NCBI GenBank assembly: GCA_041228345.1 | Contig: CP166131.1 | Span: forward strand, 744,001-808,000 | Source of the DNA: Alphaproteobacteria bacterium LSUCC0396 | Lineage (GTDB): Bacteria > Pseudomonadota > Alphaproteobacteria > Puniceispirillales > Puniceispirillaceae | Direction: 5' to 3' | DNA: 64,000 nt | Shown here: positions 53,809-61,888 of the stretch, in pieces | How positions within the stretch are numbered: the stretch's first letter is position 1 | How the letters are laid out: each line of letters begins with the position of its first letter | Notes under the pieces: model-generated | The model's input: only the letters and a program-made list of their open reading frames with translations | Database searches by the model: none | What the model was told of the DNA's origin: nothing | Translations under genes and position numbers: made by a program

Positions 53809-54195
53809 CTATCGACAGCCATAAGCGTCCTTGATTGCACCCCAAATGAGTAACGTTGCCGCAAGGTCAAGATTAGCCTCTGGCCGCGCCAGCCATGTCA
53901 TCGTTGTGTCCTTTAACTGATCTGGCGATATGCCGTCGGGAAGGCAGAAATGCCGTTTTGTTCCGCTAGCTTTCTCGCCCATCAAATCAATCGTGGTAAA
54001 CGCATCAACAGCGCCGGCGATATAGACAAAACAGACAGCCTCGTCATTTGGGTTTTTTTATGTGCAGTAAAGCCGCAATTGATCACCATTGATAAAATCA
54101 GCACGTGCCGTTACCGCCTGCAAAAAAGACATACCGATCAGCACGGTAAGCGCCAGTTTTGCAACGCCTGAAAATAGTGAAGATTGCATCATCAT
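53809..54195 (-). pseudogene. Rap1a/Tai-like secreted protein gene interrupted by in-frame TAA
   Basis: Read from ATG 54195, the frame gives a signal peptide (LALTVLIGMSFLQAVTARA) and the mature start DFINGDQLRLYCT, then meets TAA at 54060-54058 (codon 46). The same frame continues for 82 codons: NPNDEAVCFVYIAGAVDAF, HFCLPDGISPDQLKDT, MTWLARPEANLDLAATLLIW and GAIKDAYGCR before TAG at 53809. That pattern with four spaced cysteines matches the Rap1a/Tai immunity-type family (PF18602). The remainder is intact, so a recent nonsense mutation or a sequencing error is likely. Its start overlaps the hpsP stop (ATGA). The domain function outside type VI immunity is unknown. Confidence 0.78.
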
Positions 54196-55208
54196 ATCTC
54201 GCTTGTTTGTAAAATAATCTTTGGTGGCGCCTTGCCTTCATGGATATCAATGAAAGAGCGCGCACCATCATCAAGCGGTCGGATTTCTGCCCAGCCCTTG
54301 CCCCTAATCTTGCCACTTGTGAGCAGCGCCAAGGCTTCGGCAAAATCATCTGTGCGATAGCAGTAGGTGCCCTGAAATTTAATTTCCTGCAACGTGATCC
54401 GGCGCGTATCAAGACCAGCTTCATTATCCTGCAGGCCGATATGCACAATCACCCCGCCTGGCCGCACCATCATGCTGGCCGCACGGCGCGTCGCGCCCGA
54501 GCCAACCGCGTCAACAACAATATCAATCTGGCGCGCACCCGGCGCCTCATGCAGCGGATCATAGGCCCGCATCGCGCCACTATTTTCCAGAACTTTGCGG
54601 CGATGCGGATTGGTTTCCGCAATCCAGATGTCCTTATATCCATAGGCCTCAAACACCAGCGCGGTCAAAAGTCCGATTGCACCACCACCAAGCACAATGA
54701 CGCCAGCATCGAGATTATTCCCGCCAAGCTGGCAGGCAAGGCGCACCGCATGAACCGAACAGGCCAGCGGCTCGGCAAGGGCTGCCTCGGCAAATGACAA
54801 GCCATCATCAATCACGGTTAAATTGCCAGCATCAATCACCAGTTTTTCGGCAAAGGCACCAGGAACCCGCATACCAATCAATTCACGCTTGGCGCATAGA
54901 TGCTCATCGCCGCTGGTGCAGACATCACAAATCCCGCAGGTCATCAACGGATTGATCGCGACCCGTTTACCAGCAAGGTTACTGGCAGGATTATTGGCAA
55001 AATTATTGACCTGCACAATGCCAACAGCCTCATGCCCAAGCACAAGCGGCGGTACACGGCGTTCATCATGCCCATGCCATGCGTGCATATCCGATCCGCA
55101 GATACCGCAAAAGGCCAGATCAACCAAAACCTGACCCGGGCCAGCAACCGGTAATTCAACGTCACGGATCTCGGACAATTGGGTGCCGGTATAAACAAGC
55201 GCTTTCAT
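54192..55208 (-). CDS. hpsP: Zinc-dependent alcohol dehydrogenase HpsP-like (DHPS 2-dehydrogenase)
   Basis: Medium-chain zinc dehydrogenase, 338 residues. Catalytic zinc site CGICGSDMHAWHG and GHEAVG; structural zinc cysteines in CGICDVCTSGDEHLC; NAD motif VIVLGGGAIGLLTALVFEA. On its own it would be called a sorbitol/idonate-type dehydrogenase. Its place after hpsN and an SDR gene, as in the Cupriavidus and Ruegeria hps clusters, identifies it as HpsP, which with HpsO interconverts DHPS enantiomers through the 2-keto form. ATGA overlap with hpsO. Confidence 0.82.
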   Translation of the reverse strand: MKALVYTGTQLSEIRDVELPVAGPGQVLVDLAFCGICGSDMHAWHGHDERRVPPLVLGHEAVGIVQVNNFANNPASNLAGKRVAINPLMTCGICDVCTSGDEHLCAKRELIGMRVPGAFAEKLVIDAGNLTVIDDGLSFAEAALAEPLACSVHAVRLACQLGGNNLDAGVIVLGGGAIGLLTALVFEAYGYKDIWIAETNPHRRKVLENSGAMRAYDPLHEAPGARQIDIVVDAVGSGATRRAASMMVRPGGVIVHIGLQDNEAGLDTRRITLQEIKFQGTYCYRTDDFAEALALLTSGKIRGKGWAEIRPLDDGARSFIDIHEGKAPPKIILQTSEI

Positions 55209-55963
55209 TTTGCTGTAAACCCTCCATCTACCGCAATTGATTGGCCGGTGACATAGCCGCTGGCATCTGACGCCAGAAACAGCAATGGCCCCCGCATATC
55301 CTCAAGCACCCCATTCCGCCCAATCGCGGTTGCATTTGCCAGCCTTTGCGCCGCCGCCTGATCGGCAAAAACCGGCGCGGTCAATTCCGTCGGGAAAAAC
55401 CCGGGCGCCAGCGCATTAGCGGTAATACCGTGGGGCGACCATGCCTGTGCCATCGCACGAGTAAGCTGCAAGATACCGCCTTTGGCTGCACCATAGGCAA
55501 TGCCATTTTCAAAAGCACGGGTGGATTGCAAAGAGGCGATATTGATAATTCGTCCCCACCCCGCCTGTTTCATAGAGGGGACAAATTTCTGGCTAACCAG
55601 AAACGGAACATTCAAATTCAGATCGACCGTGTAATGCCATTCGGACTCGGAAATTTCATCTGCCGGCCGACGCGGGTTAATACCGGCAGCATTGACGATG
55701 ATGTCAGGCTGCCTGCCTTGTGCCGTGACCATCTCAAACAAACGATCCGTCGCATCGCGTTCAACCAGATCAAGCGGAAATACCGCCCCGTCGTGACTGC
55801 CAAGACTTGCTTTTAATCTGTCTTCACGCCGCCCAACGAGGTAGATGTTCGCCCCAGCTTCGGCCAGCGCCTTTGCCATAAACTGGCCAAGGCCACTGCC
55901 GCCACCGGTTATCAGGGCCGTTTTGCCAGCGATATCAAATAGGCTCAAGCCAGCATTAGCCAA
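55205..55963 (-). CDS. hpsO: Short-chain dehydrogenase HpsO-like (DHPS 2-dehydrogenase)
   Basis: A 252-residue SDR. Cofactor motif TALITGGGSGLGQFMA, NNAG variant VNAAGIN, catalytic Ser in INIASLQS, YxxxK in AYGAAKGGI, and C-terminal GQSIAVDGGF. The best start is TTG 55963 with GGAG 6 bases upstream, overlapping the hpsN end by eight bases; the next ATG upstream lies deep inside hpsN. Position between hpsN and the zinc dehydrogenase supports HpsO, oxidising one DHPS enantiomer at C2. Confidence 0.84.
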   Translation of the reverse strand: MANAGLSLFDIAGKTALITGGGSGLGQFMAKALAEAGANIYLVGRREDRLKASLGSHDGAVFPLDLVERDATDRLFEMVTAQGRQPDIIVNAAGINPRRPADEISESEWHYTVDLNLNVPFLVSQKFVPSMKQAGWGRIINIASLQSTRAFENGIAYGAAKGGILQLTRAMAQAWSPHGITANALAPGFFPTELTAPVFADQAAAQRLANATAIGRNGVLEDMRGPLLFLASDASGYVTGQSIAVDGGFTAK

Positions 55964-57248
55964 GATTTTCTCCGGGGAAATATTTGCGCAACCGCACATC
56001 AGCCGCACGGGCATGGCCTTCCATACCTTCCAGCCGCGAAATTCGCGCGGCCGCCTGTCCAACCTCGCGATTAGCCTCTTTGGTCATGCGCTGCGTTGTA
56101 ACAATTTTCAGATATTTATGAACCGAAAGACCGCCAGTGTAATGCGCTGCACCCTTGGTTGGCAGGATATGGTTTGTGCCTGAACATTTATCGCCGTAAG
56201 TCACCGTGGTTTCTTCACCAATAAACAGCGATCCGTAATTTTTTAGACGTGCGGTATACCATTCATCCTTGCTTGTATGAATTTCGAGATGTTCGGCGGC
56301 ATATTCATCCGACACTTGTGCCGCTTCTTCGTCAGTATCACACAAAATCACCTCGCCGTAATCGCGCCATGCCACGGTTGCAGCATTACGCGCAGTTTCT
56401 GGCAAGGCATTAATGTGACGATCCATTTGCGCCATCACATCATCAGCCAGCTGGCGCGATGTTGTAATCAGCCATGCAGGCGAGTCTGGGCCATGTTCGG
56501 CCTGACTGACAAGGTCTTCAGCAACCACCGCCGCATCAGCGCTATCATCAGCAATCACCGCAATTTCGGTTGGGCCCGCAAACATATCAATACCGACACG
56601 GCCATAGAGCATCCGTTTTGCCTCGGCAACAAACCGGTTGCCCGGCCCGACCAGAATGCGCGCCGGTTTGCCGGTAAATAATCCAAAGGCCATCGAGGCA
56701 ATGCCCTGAACGCCGCCAAGCGACAGAATGGTATCGGCTCCACATAGGTTCATCGCATAAATGATCGCCGGATTTGGGCCTTCCTTGCCATGCGGCGCGG
56801 TACAGGCGACCACATGATTAACCCCCGCCACCTTGGCCGTGGCAATTGACATAATCGCCGAGGCCACATGGGCATAGCGTCCGCCCGGCACATAACAGCC
56901 AGCCGTTTCAATCGGAATTAATTTTTGTCCCGCCCATAATCCGGGCGATAATTCGGTTTCAAATTCACTGATCGACGCCAGCTGCGCCTTGGCAAATTTC
57001 GTCACCCTGTCATAGGCAAATTGAATATCGTCCTTTAACTGCGGCGATACTGTTGCCGCCGCCGCCGAAATCACCTCATCACTTACAATCGCATCACCGC
57101 CATAGCCATCAAGATCCCGCCCAAAGGCAAGCGCGGCCGCTTCGCCGCCAGCCTCAATTTTAGCAAGCATATCAGCAACAATATTACGAGTTTCATCACT
57201 GCCAGTTTGCGGGGTTTTTGCCGCCTTCTTCAAATAAGTTACCGTCAT
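55956..57248 (-). CDS. hpsN: Sulfopropanediol 3-dehydrogenase HpsN
   Basis: Oxidises (R)-2,3-dihydroxypropane-1-sulfonate to (R)-sulfolactate with NAD. The 430-residue protein belongs to the histidinol dehydrogenase superfamily but shows HpsN features: start VTYLKKAAKTPQT, GCYVPGGRYAHVASAIMSIA, GLFTGKPARILVGPGN, SQAEHGPDSPAWL, YGSLFIGEETTVTYGDKCSG, TNHILPTKGAAHYTGGLSVH and ISRLEGMEGHARAADVRL. It is not in a histidine operon. AGGT lies before the ATG. First gene of hpsNOP. The 276 bases upstream hold no recognised operator; transporter hpsKLM and sulfolactate lyase suyAB are not in the window. Confidence 0.92.
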   Translation of the reverse strand: MTVTYLKKAAKTPQTGSDETRNIVADMLAKIEAGGEAAALAFGRDLDGYGGDAIVSDEVISAAAATVSPQLKDDIQFAYDRVTKFAKAQLASISEFETELSPGLWAGQKLIPIETAGCYVPGGRYAHVASAIMSIATAKVAGVNHVVACTAPHGKEGPNPAIIYAMNLCGADTILSLGGVQGIASMAFGLFTGKPARILVGPGNRFVAEAKRMLYGRVGIDMFAGPTEIAVIADDSADAAVVAEDLVSQAEHGPDSPAWLITTSRQLADDVMAQMDRHINALPETARNAATVAWRDYGEVILCDTDEEAAQVSDEYAAEHLEIHTSKDEWYTARLKNYGSLFIGEETTVTYGDKCSGTNHILPTKGAAHYTGGLSVHKYLKIVTTQRMTKEANREVGQAAARISRLEGMEGHARAADVRLRKYFPGENLG

Positions 57249-57524
57249 TTAAATACCTATTGCCCATAAATGTAAGTCGGAAGCCATAATGCAATTTACG
57301 GGAACAGAAAGATTAATGCGAGACCAATCAACTGAATCACCATAAATCGTATCATACCAAAATAGATGTCTTTCAAGTCCCATTCAGCTACTCCCTATAG
57401 CCGCACCATGTTGATGAAGGTCTTTAAACATAGTTTTGCCCGGCTACAGTCATTTCAGACAATCGAACCAAACATCATTTCCACTTGCCTGATAAGCCAA
57501 TTCACATCGCCCTTGGCGGCAGGG

Positions 57525-58184
57525 CTAAAAGATTGCCGTGATCACCCCAAGATCGATTAATCCGTCATAGATCATTGTGACTGTTAGATAGATCAGAAAC
57601 CATAATCCCAGATAAGACAGCCACCGATACCTGATCATCACCCGCATAATTAGTGAGGCGCTGAACGCCATAAAGGCGATCGCCAGCCCAAGGCCAAAGA
57701 TCAAAAGCGCTGTGTTATCGCGGGCAATCGCCGCCACCGCGACAATATTATCAATCGACATTGACACATCAGCGACCAAAATGGTCACCAAGGCACGGCC
57801 AAACGTTTTTTCCGCGGGCTTGTCTGTTCCAGCTTCCCCCGGCGCGGCCCCGTCCGCCCCGTTTGTGGCGGTGCTGTTGAATTCTTTCAAGTCGTAATAA
57901 AACCGGTAACAGACCCACGCAAGCAACCCGCCACCGATCAAGAGAATGCCCTTGATTGCCAGCAATTGTGCGGCAACAACAGCAAACACAATGCGCAATA
58001 TCGCCGCCACTGCCATGCCAATCGCAATCGCACGTTTGCGTTGCTTGGCGGCCAACCCCGCCGCCGCCATACCGATCACCAGCGCATTATCGCCCGACAA
58101 GATGATGTCGGCGAAAATGATCTGCGCAATATCGGTTACTTCGGCGATACCATATTGGGTAAAATCAAGCCCGCTGATATTCAT
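57525..58184 (-). CDS. TerC/YjbE family membrane protein
   Basis: Integral membrane protein of the TerC family, linked to metal (manganese) export in several bacteria. The 219-residue protein has seven hydrophobic segments and the two inverted motifs IIFADIILSGDNALVIGMA and ILVADVSMSIDNIVAVAAIA with intramembrane Asp residues. A Gly/Ala/Asp-rich loop of about 25 residues separates the halves. Its ATG overlaps the stop of the GMC gene (ATGA), an odd partner. Confidence 0.9.
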   Translation of the reverse strand: MNISGLDFTQYGIAEVTDIAQIIFADIILSGDNALVIGMAAAGLAAKQRKRAIAIGMAVAAILRIVFAVVAAQLLAIKGILLIGGGLLAWVCYRFYYDLKEFNSTATNGADGAAPGEAGTDKPAEKTFGRALVTILVADVSMSIDNIVAVAAIARDNTALLIFGLGLAIAFMAFSASLIMRVMIRYRWLSYLGLWFLIYLTVTMIYDGLIDLGVITAIF

Positions 58185-59776
58185 CTCGCCCCCTCCAAGA
58201 TCAAATCTGAGAGTTTTTCACCAATCATAATGGTCGGCGCATTTGTATTACCCGAGGTGATGGTTGGCATAATCGACGCATCTGCAACGCGCAATCCGCG
58301 AACGCCAAAAACCCGCAGCTTTTCATCAACAACCGCCATTTTATCCTGACCCATTTTACAGGTTCCAGTTGGATGATAGATGGTTGTTGACGTGTTGCGC
58401 GCCCATTCAAGGATCGCCGCATCATCGTTATCTGCGACCGCTGGCCCCGGCGCATATTCTTCGGTGATCAGCGATTTTACCGGATCGGTGCGGCATACCG
58501 CGCGGGCAATCTTGATGCCGGCAACAATAGTGTCGCAATCGGTTTTGGTTCCCAGATAATTCGGATAGATCGCCGGATAATCCTCGGGCTTTGATGACTT
58601 GAGTTCGATGTGCCCTCTGCTTTCTGGCCGCAATTGCAAAACCGAGGCGGTAAAGGCCGAAAAATTATGGCTGCCATCGGCGATATTATCGGCGCTGAAC
58701 GGCTGTAGGTGAAACTGGATATCAGGGGTTTCTAACGCCGGATGGGTTTTTAAAAACGCTGTACCAAGGCTGGCCGCCATTGCCATTGGGCCAGATCGGT
58801 TCACCGCATATTCCAGTGCAATTTTTACAAGCTGTAACGGGTTTTTGGTTTCCGTATTGATCGTGCTGGCGTTGCATTTAAAAACCGGGCGAGCTTGCAG
58901 ATGGTCTTGCAGATTACGCCCCACCCCCGGTAAATGATGCGTTACGGCGATACCATGCTTGCCAAGATCATGCTGATCGCCAATGCCGGACAGCATCAGA
59001 ATCTGGGGCGATCCAATCGCACCTGCCGACAAAATGATTTCACGGCGCGCGCTGATCCGCTGGCTCTTTCCTTGGATCCGAACCAACGCCGCCGTGGCGC
59101 GCTTGTCCTCAAACTCGATCCGGTCAGTATGCGTATGGGTGAAGATATGCAAATTCTTGCGCGCTAGAACCGGCTTCAGATAGGCCGCAGCCGTACTGCA
59201 ACGCCGACCATTTTTCATCGTCATCTGAAAAAAGCCAACACCCTCTTGATCTTCACGGTTATAGTCGCCCGTGCGCCGGTAACCGGCTTTTGCCGCCGCC
59301 TCAATCCACGCGTCGATAATGTCCCAATCGACCTTATTTTCAGATACATTTAACGGGCCATCAACACCGCGTTCAGGCGACGGCGTACCTTCCCAATTTT
59401 CGGCTCGCCGGAACAACGGCAGCACATCATTCCAACTCCAACCCGCATTGCCAAGCTGTCGCCAATGATCATAATCCTGCGGTTGCCCACGAACATATAA
59501 AAGTCCGTTGATCGAGCTGCTGCCGCCAAGCACCTTGCCGCGCGGCCAATTGATCGCCCGCCCGTTCAACCCGGGGTCAGGCTGGGTACGATAGCACCAG
59601 TCAGTTTTTGGATTACCCATGGTTTTGAAGTAACCAACCGGAATGTGAATCCACGGATAGCTATCCTTGCCGCCCGCCTCGACAAGCGCCACGGAAACAG
59701 ACGGATCAGCGGACAGACGGTTGGCAATCACACAACCAGCCGACCCGGCGCCAATGATGACGTAATCAAACTTCAA
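58181..59776 (-). CDS. GMC family FAD-dependent alcohol dehydrogenase (choline dehydrogenase-like)
   Basis: Flavoprotein oxidising an alcohol to an aldehyde. The 531-residue protein has DYVIIGAGSAGCVIANRLS, the GMC signature RGKVLGGSSSINGLLYVRG, GAIGSPQILMLSGIG and the catalytic His region TIYHPTGTCKMG. No BetB or choline genes adjoin, so choline is not assured. The preferred start is TTG 59776 with GGGGGA 4 bases upstream; another TTG lies four codons earlier. Divergent from the IclR regulator, which probably controls it. Confidence 0.9.
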   Translation of the reverse strand: MKFDYVIIGAGSAGCVIANRLSADPSVSVALVEAGGKDSYPWIHIPVGYFKTMGNPKTDWCYRTQPDPGLNGRAINWPRGKVLGGSSSINGLLYVRGQPQDYDHWRQLGNAGWSWNDVLPLFRRAENWEGTPSPERGVDGPLNVSENKVDWDIIDAWIEAAAKAGYRRTGDYNREDQEGVGFFQMTMKNGRRCSTAAAYLKPVLARKNLHIFTHTHTDRIEFEDKRATAALVRIQGKSQRISARREIILSAGAIGSPQILMLSGIGDQHDLGKHGIAVTHHLPGVGRNLQDHLQARPVFKCNASTINTETKNPLQLVKIALEYAVNRSGPMAMAASLGTAFLKTHPALETPDIQFHLQPFSADNIADGSHNFSAFTASVLQLRPESRGHIELKSSKPEDYPAIYPNYLGTKTDCDTIVAGIKIARAVCRTDPVKSLITEEYAPGPAVADNDDAAILEWARNTSTTIYHPTGTCKMGQDKMAVVDEKLRVFGVRGLRVADASIMPTITSGNTNAPTIMIGEKLSDLILEGAR

Positions 59777-59805
59777 CCATTCCCCCAAAAAATCATTTAC
59801 TTTTT

Positions 59806-59842
59806 GAGACTTTTAGTCTCTATTATTGAATGGAGACTAAAA
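59806..59842. promoter_or_regulatory. Operator-like GAGACT repeats between the GMC and iclR genes
   Basis: GAGACT-TTT-AGTCTC (59806-59820) is a perfect palindrome with a three-base centre. A further half site, GAGACTAAAA, lies at 59833-59842. On the minus strand the palindrome also reads GAGACTAAAA, so the motif occurs in both orientations. It lies 30 bases before the GMC start, the right place for an IclR-family operator. Confidence 0.65.
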
Positions 59843-59929
59843 TCATGCACGAATCCACGGCTTGTTCAAGGAATTTTTGCCGTCACTTTTTGTTTCGTGC
59901 GGGAATTGCGCGTGAAAAAAGGCACCATA

Positions 59930-60679
59930 ATGACCGACTCAACTCCACCAAATTTGCGGATTTTGAAGATATTTGAAGTGATTGCAGATGCCGGAGGCCC
60001 TCTGACACCGAGCGAGATCAATGAACAGCTCGACTGGCCCAAACAAAGTCTACACCGACTTTGCCAGACCTTGATTGCCGAAGGGTATCTGGTCAAACAG
60101 GCGCGCCGCCTTCACCCGACCAAACGCCTTTTGTCTCTTGCTGCGGGGTTGGCCCAGCACGCCACCGGTCAGACCACGCGCCACCAGATTTTGCAGAATA
60201 TTGCGCGCGAGGCTGGTGAGACGGTGAATTTCGTCAGGCCAGAAATCAAGGGGATGATCTATGCTGATCGCGTCGAGACGAATTGGCCTTTTCGGGTTCT
60301 GCTGCCAGTTGGAACGCATGTGCCGTTTCACTGCACAGCAAGCGGTAAAACCTATCTTGCCAGTCTGCCGCCAAAAAAACGGCGCGTTTTGCTAGATAGC
60401 TTGGACCTGCGCGCCTATACAAAACACACCCATACCAGCACCGAAACGCTGGAGGACGAGCTGCAACGGATCAGCAAAGATGGCTTTGCGCTTGATTTGG
60501 AGGAATTCCATGATGGCATGGTTGCGATTGCCGTGCCAGTGCTGGACTCGCGCCGGCGTTATGTCGCTGCGCTTGCGATTCATGGGCCAAAACAGCGCTT
60601 TGATTTTGACGAAGCGATGGCACGGCGCGGTTTGCTGGCCGAGTCAGCCAAAATCATCTCGCAGACATTTGGCTATTAA
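59930..60679 (+). CDS. IclR-family transcriptional regulator
   Basis: A 249-residue regulator with an N-terminal winged helix (LRILKIFEVIADAGGPLTPS, SLHRLCQTLIAEGYLVKQ) and a C-terminal ligand domain (PFHCTASGKTYLASLP, DLEEFHDGMVAIAVPVLDSR). ATG 59930 has AAAAGG 7 bases upstream; the longer frame from 59645 overlaps the GMC gene. It probably regulates the divergent GMC-TerC pair. Confidence 0.92.
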   Translation: MTDSTPPNLRILKIFEVIADAGGPLTPSEINEQLDWPKQSLHRLCQTLIAEGYLVKQARRLHPTKRLLSLAAGLAQHATGQTTRHQILQNIAREAGETVNFVRPEIKGMIYADRVETNWPFRVLLPVGTHVPFHCTASGKTYLASLPPKKRRVLLDSLDLRAYTKHTHTSTETLEDELQRISKDGFALDLEEFHDGMVAIAVPVLDSRRRYVAALAIHGPKQRFDFDEAMARRGLLAESAKIISQTFGY

Positions 60680-60733
60680 CCCCAAGGTCAATTCGGCATT
60701 TGCGATCGCGATATTCGTGGCAATGCAATTGGC

Positions 60734-61888
60734 CTAACCGCGACGCGCCTCACCTGCACTGGCGATCAGCGCCGCAAACCGATACAGCCCATGCACAAAT
60801 TTTGAAAATGGCAGGATCAGGAAAAACCCGTAAACAACGCCTAGATGCACCGCCAAAGTCACGCCCATATAGCTGGTCTCGCGGACTGCAAGCAGCAGCA
60901 ATCCGGTAAAGCTGACGAAAAACAGCGACACGATAAAAGCGTAATCCATGCCAAGCCCTTCATCATGGCGAACCGAAGGATGCATTCGCCGCTTTTCGAC
61001 AAAAAGGCCAGCCGTTCCGATACACAAAATAATGCCGCCAACTGTGCCAAGTACCACCGGCAATTCCAGATAGCCGTAGGGGGCCTCACGGCCAAGCACG
61101 TAATGATAGATTGTGCCAACCGAGGTTGCGGCAAAACACAGCAAAAAACCGTACATCGTCAATTGATGATAGATGCGCCGCGCATTGCTTGACCGGTCAT
61201 CACCGGTCGGGCAGCCCGGCCCCGATAACACACCGCTGGACGAGTCGCCGCCAAGATGGCGCAAACTCGCCGCAGCCTTGATGGCGTCAAACAGATCGAC
61301 AAAGCCGCCCCATTTCGCGCCTGTATGGCGCCAGTAACGCCGCCAGCCCATAATAAACGACATCAGCACAAAAGCTGAAATCGCCAGCGGAATACCTGCC
61401 ATGACTGTATGCGGCATGATCTTGTAAAATGCGCCCTCACCGACATGCACACCCCAAAATAGCTGCGGCGCAATCATCGCCAGCATCACCCCAACGGTGA
61501 TTGCCAAACCAAGCGAAATTACCGATGTAACAAACAGCCCGTTACGCCTGAACAATCCGGCCATTGGCGCGGGCCAAGCATAGGCGGCATAGCTGTCGTT
61601 CCGCGCCGCCGCCAGCGCCTGCGGCACATTCACGCCAAATTCATGCGGCGGTGCATATTGGCACGCATGATAACAGGCGCCACAATTATGGCAAAGATTG
61701 GCAAGATAGCCGACATCACCCTCGTCAAATGAACGACGACGGGTCATCGCCGGAAACACGGCACAAAACCCCTCGCAATAACGACAGGCGTTACAGATTT
61801 GCATGACCCGGGTAACCTCACTGGCCGCATCAGGGTCAAGCAGTGCCTTAAGGTCAAACCCCTCAGCTTCGATTTTATCGGTTAAGGA
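60734..61888 (-). CDS. tcuB: Tricarballylate utilisation protein TcuB
   Basis: Membrane electron-transfer partner that reoxidises TcuA and passes electrons to quinone. The 384-residue protein has two 4Fe-4S cysteine sets (ICNACRYCEGFCAVFP and LCHNCGACYHACQY) at about residues 31-80, then six or so helices with His residues that may bind haem. The chosen start is GTG 61888 with GGAGG 6 bases upstream; it overlaps tcuA by 14 bases. A TTG further up is less likely. Second gene of tcuAB. Confidence 0.92.
   Translation of the reverse strand, partial: SLTDKIEAEGFDLKALLDPDAASEVTRVMQICNACRYCEGFCAVFPAMTRRRSFDEGDVGYLANLCHNCGACYHACQYAPPHEFGVNVPQALAAARNDSYAAYAWPAPMAGLFRRNGLFVTSVISLGLAITVGVMLAMIAPQLFWGVHVGEGAFYKIMPHTVMAGIPLAISAFVLMSFIMGWRRYWRHTGAKWGGFVDLFDAIKAAASLRHLGGDSSSGVLSGPGCPTGDDRSSNARRIYHQLTMYGFLLCFAATSVGTIYHYVLGREAPYGYLELPVVLGTVGGIILCIGTAGLFVEKRRMHPSVRHDEGLGMDYAFIVSLFFVSFTGLLLLAVRETSYMGVTLAVHLGVVYGFFLILPFSKFVHGLYRFAALIASAGEARRG

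Noticed and set aside
53950-54171. Plus-strand 73-residue frame after gloB
   Set aside because: It is antisense to the Rap1a/Tai-like gene, whose signal peptide and cysteine pattern are convincing.
55964-56062. SDR gene starting at 56062
   Set aside because: This part lies inside hpsN in another frame and adds an arginine-rich segment atypical for SDR proteins; TTG 55963 is better supported.
55956-57248. Calling this gene histidinol dehydrogenase (hisD)
   Set aside because: Its motifs follow HpsN, and hpsO- and hpsP-type genes follow; no histidine genes are near.
57249-57524. Small plus-strand frame and regulatory site upstream of hpsN
   Set aside because: The 64-residue frame has no recognisable domain or ribosome site, and no convincing palindrome was found.
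59645-59929. Long form of the IclR regulator
   Set aside because: The added residues overlap the GMC gene on the other strand and lack the IclR pattern; ATG 59930 has a good ribosome site.
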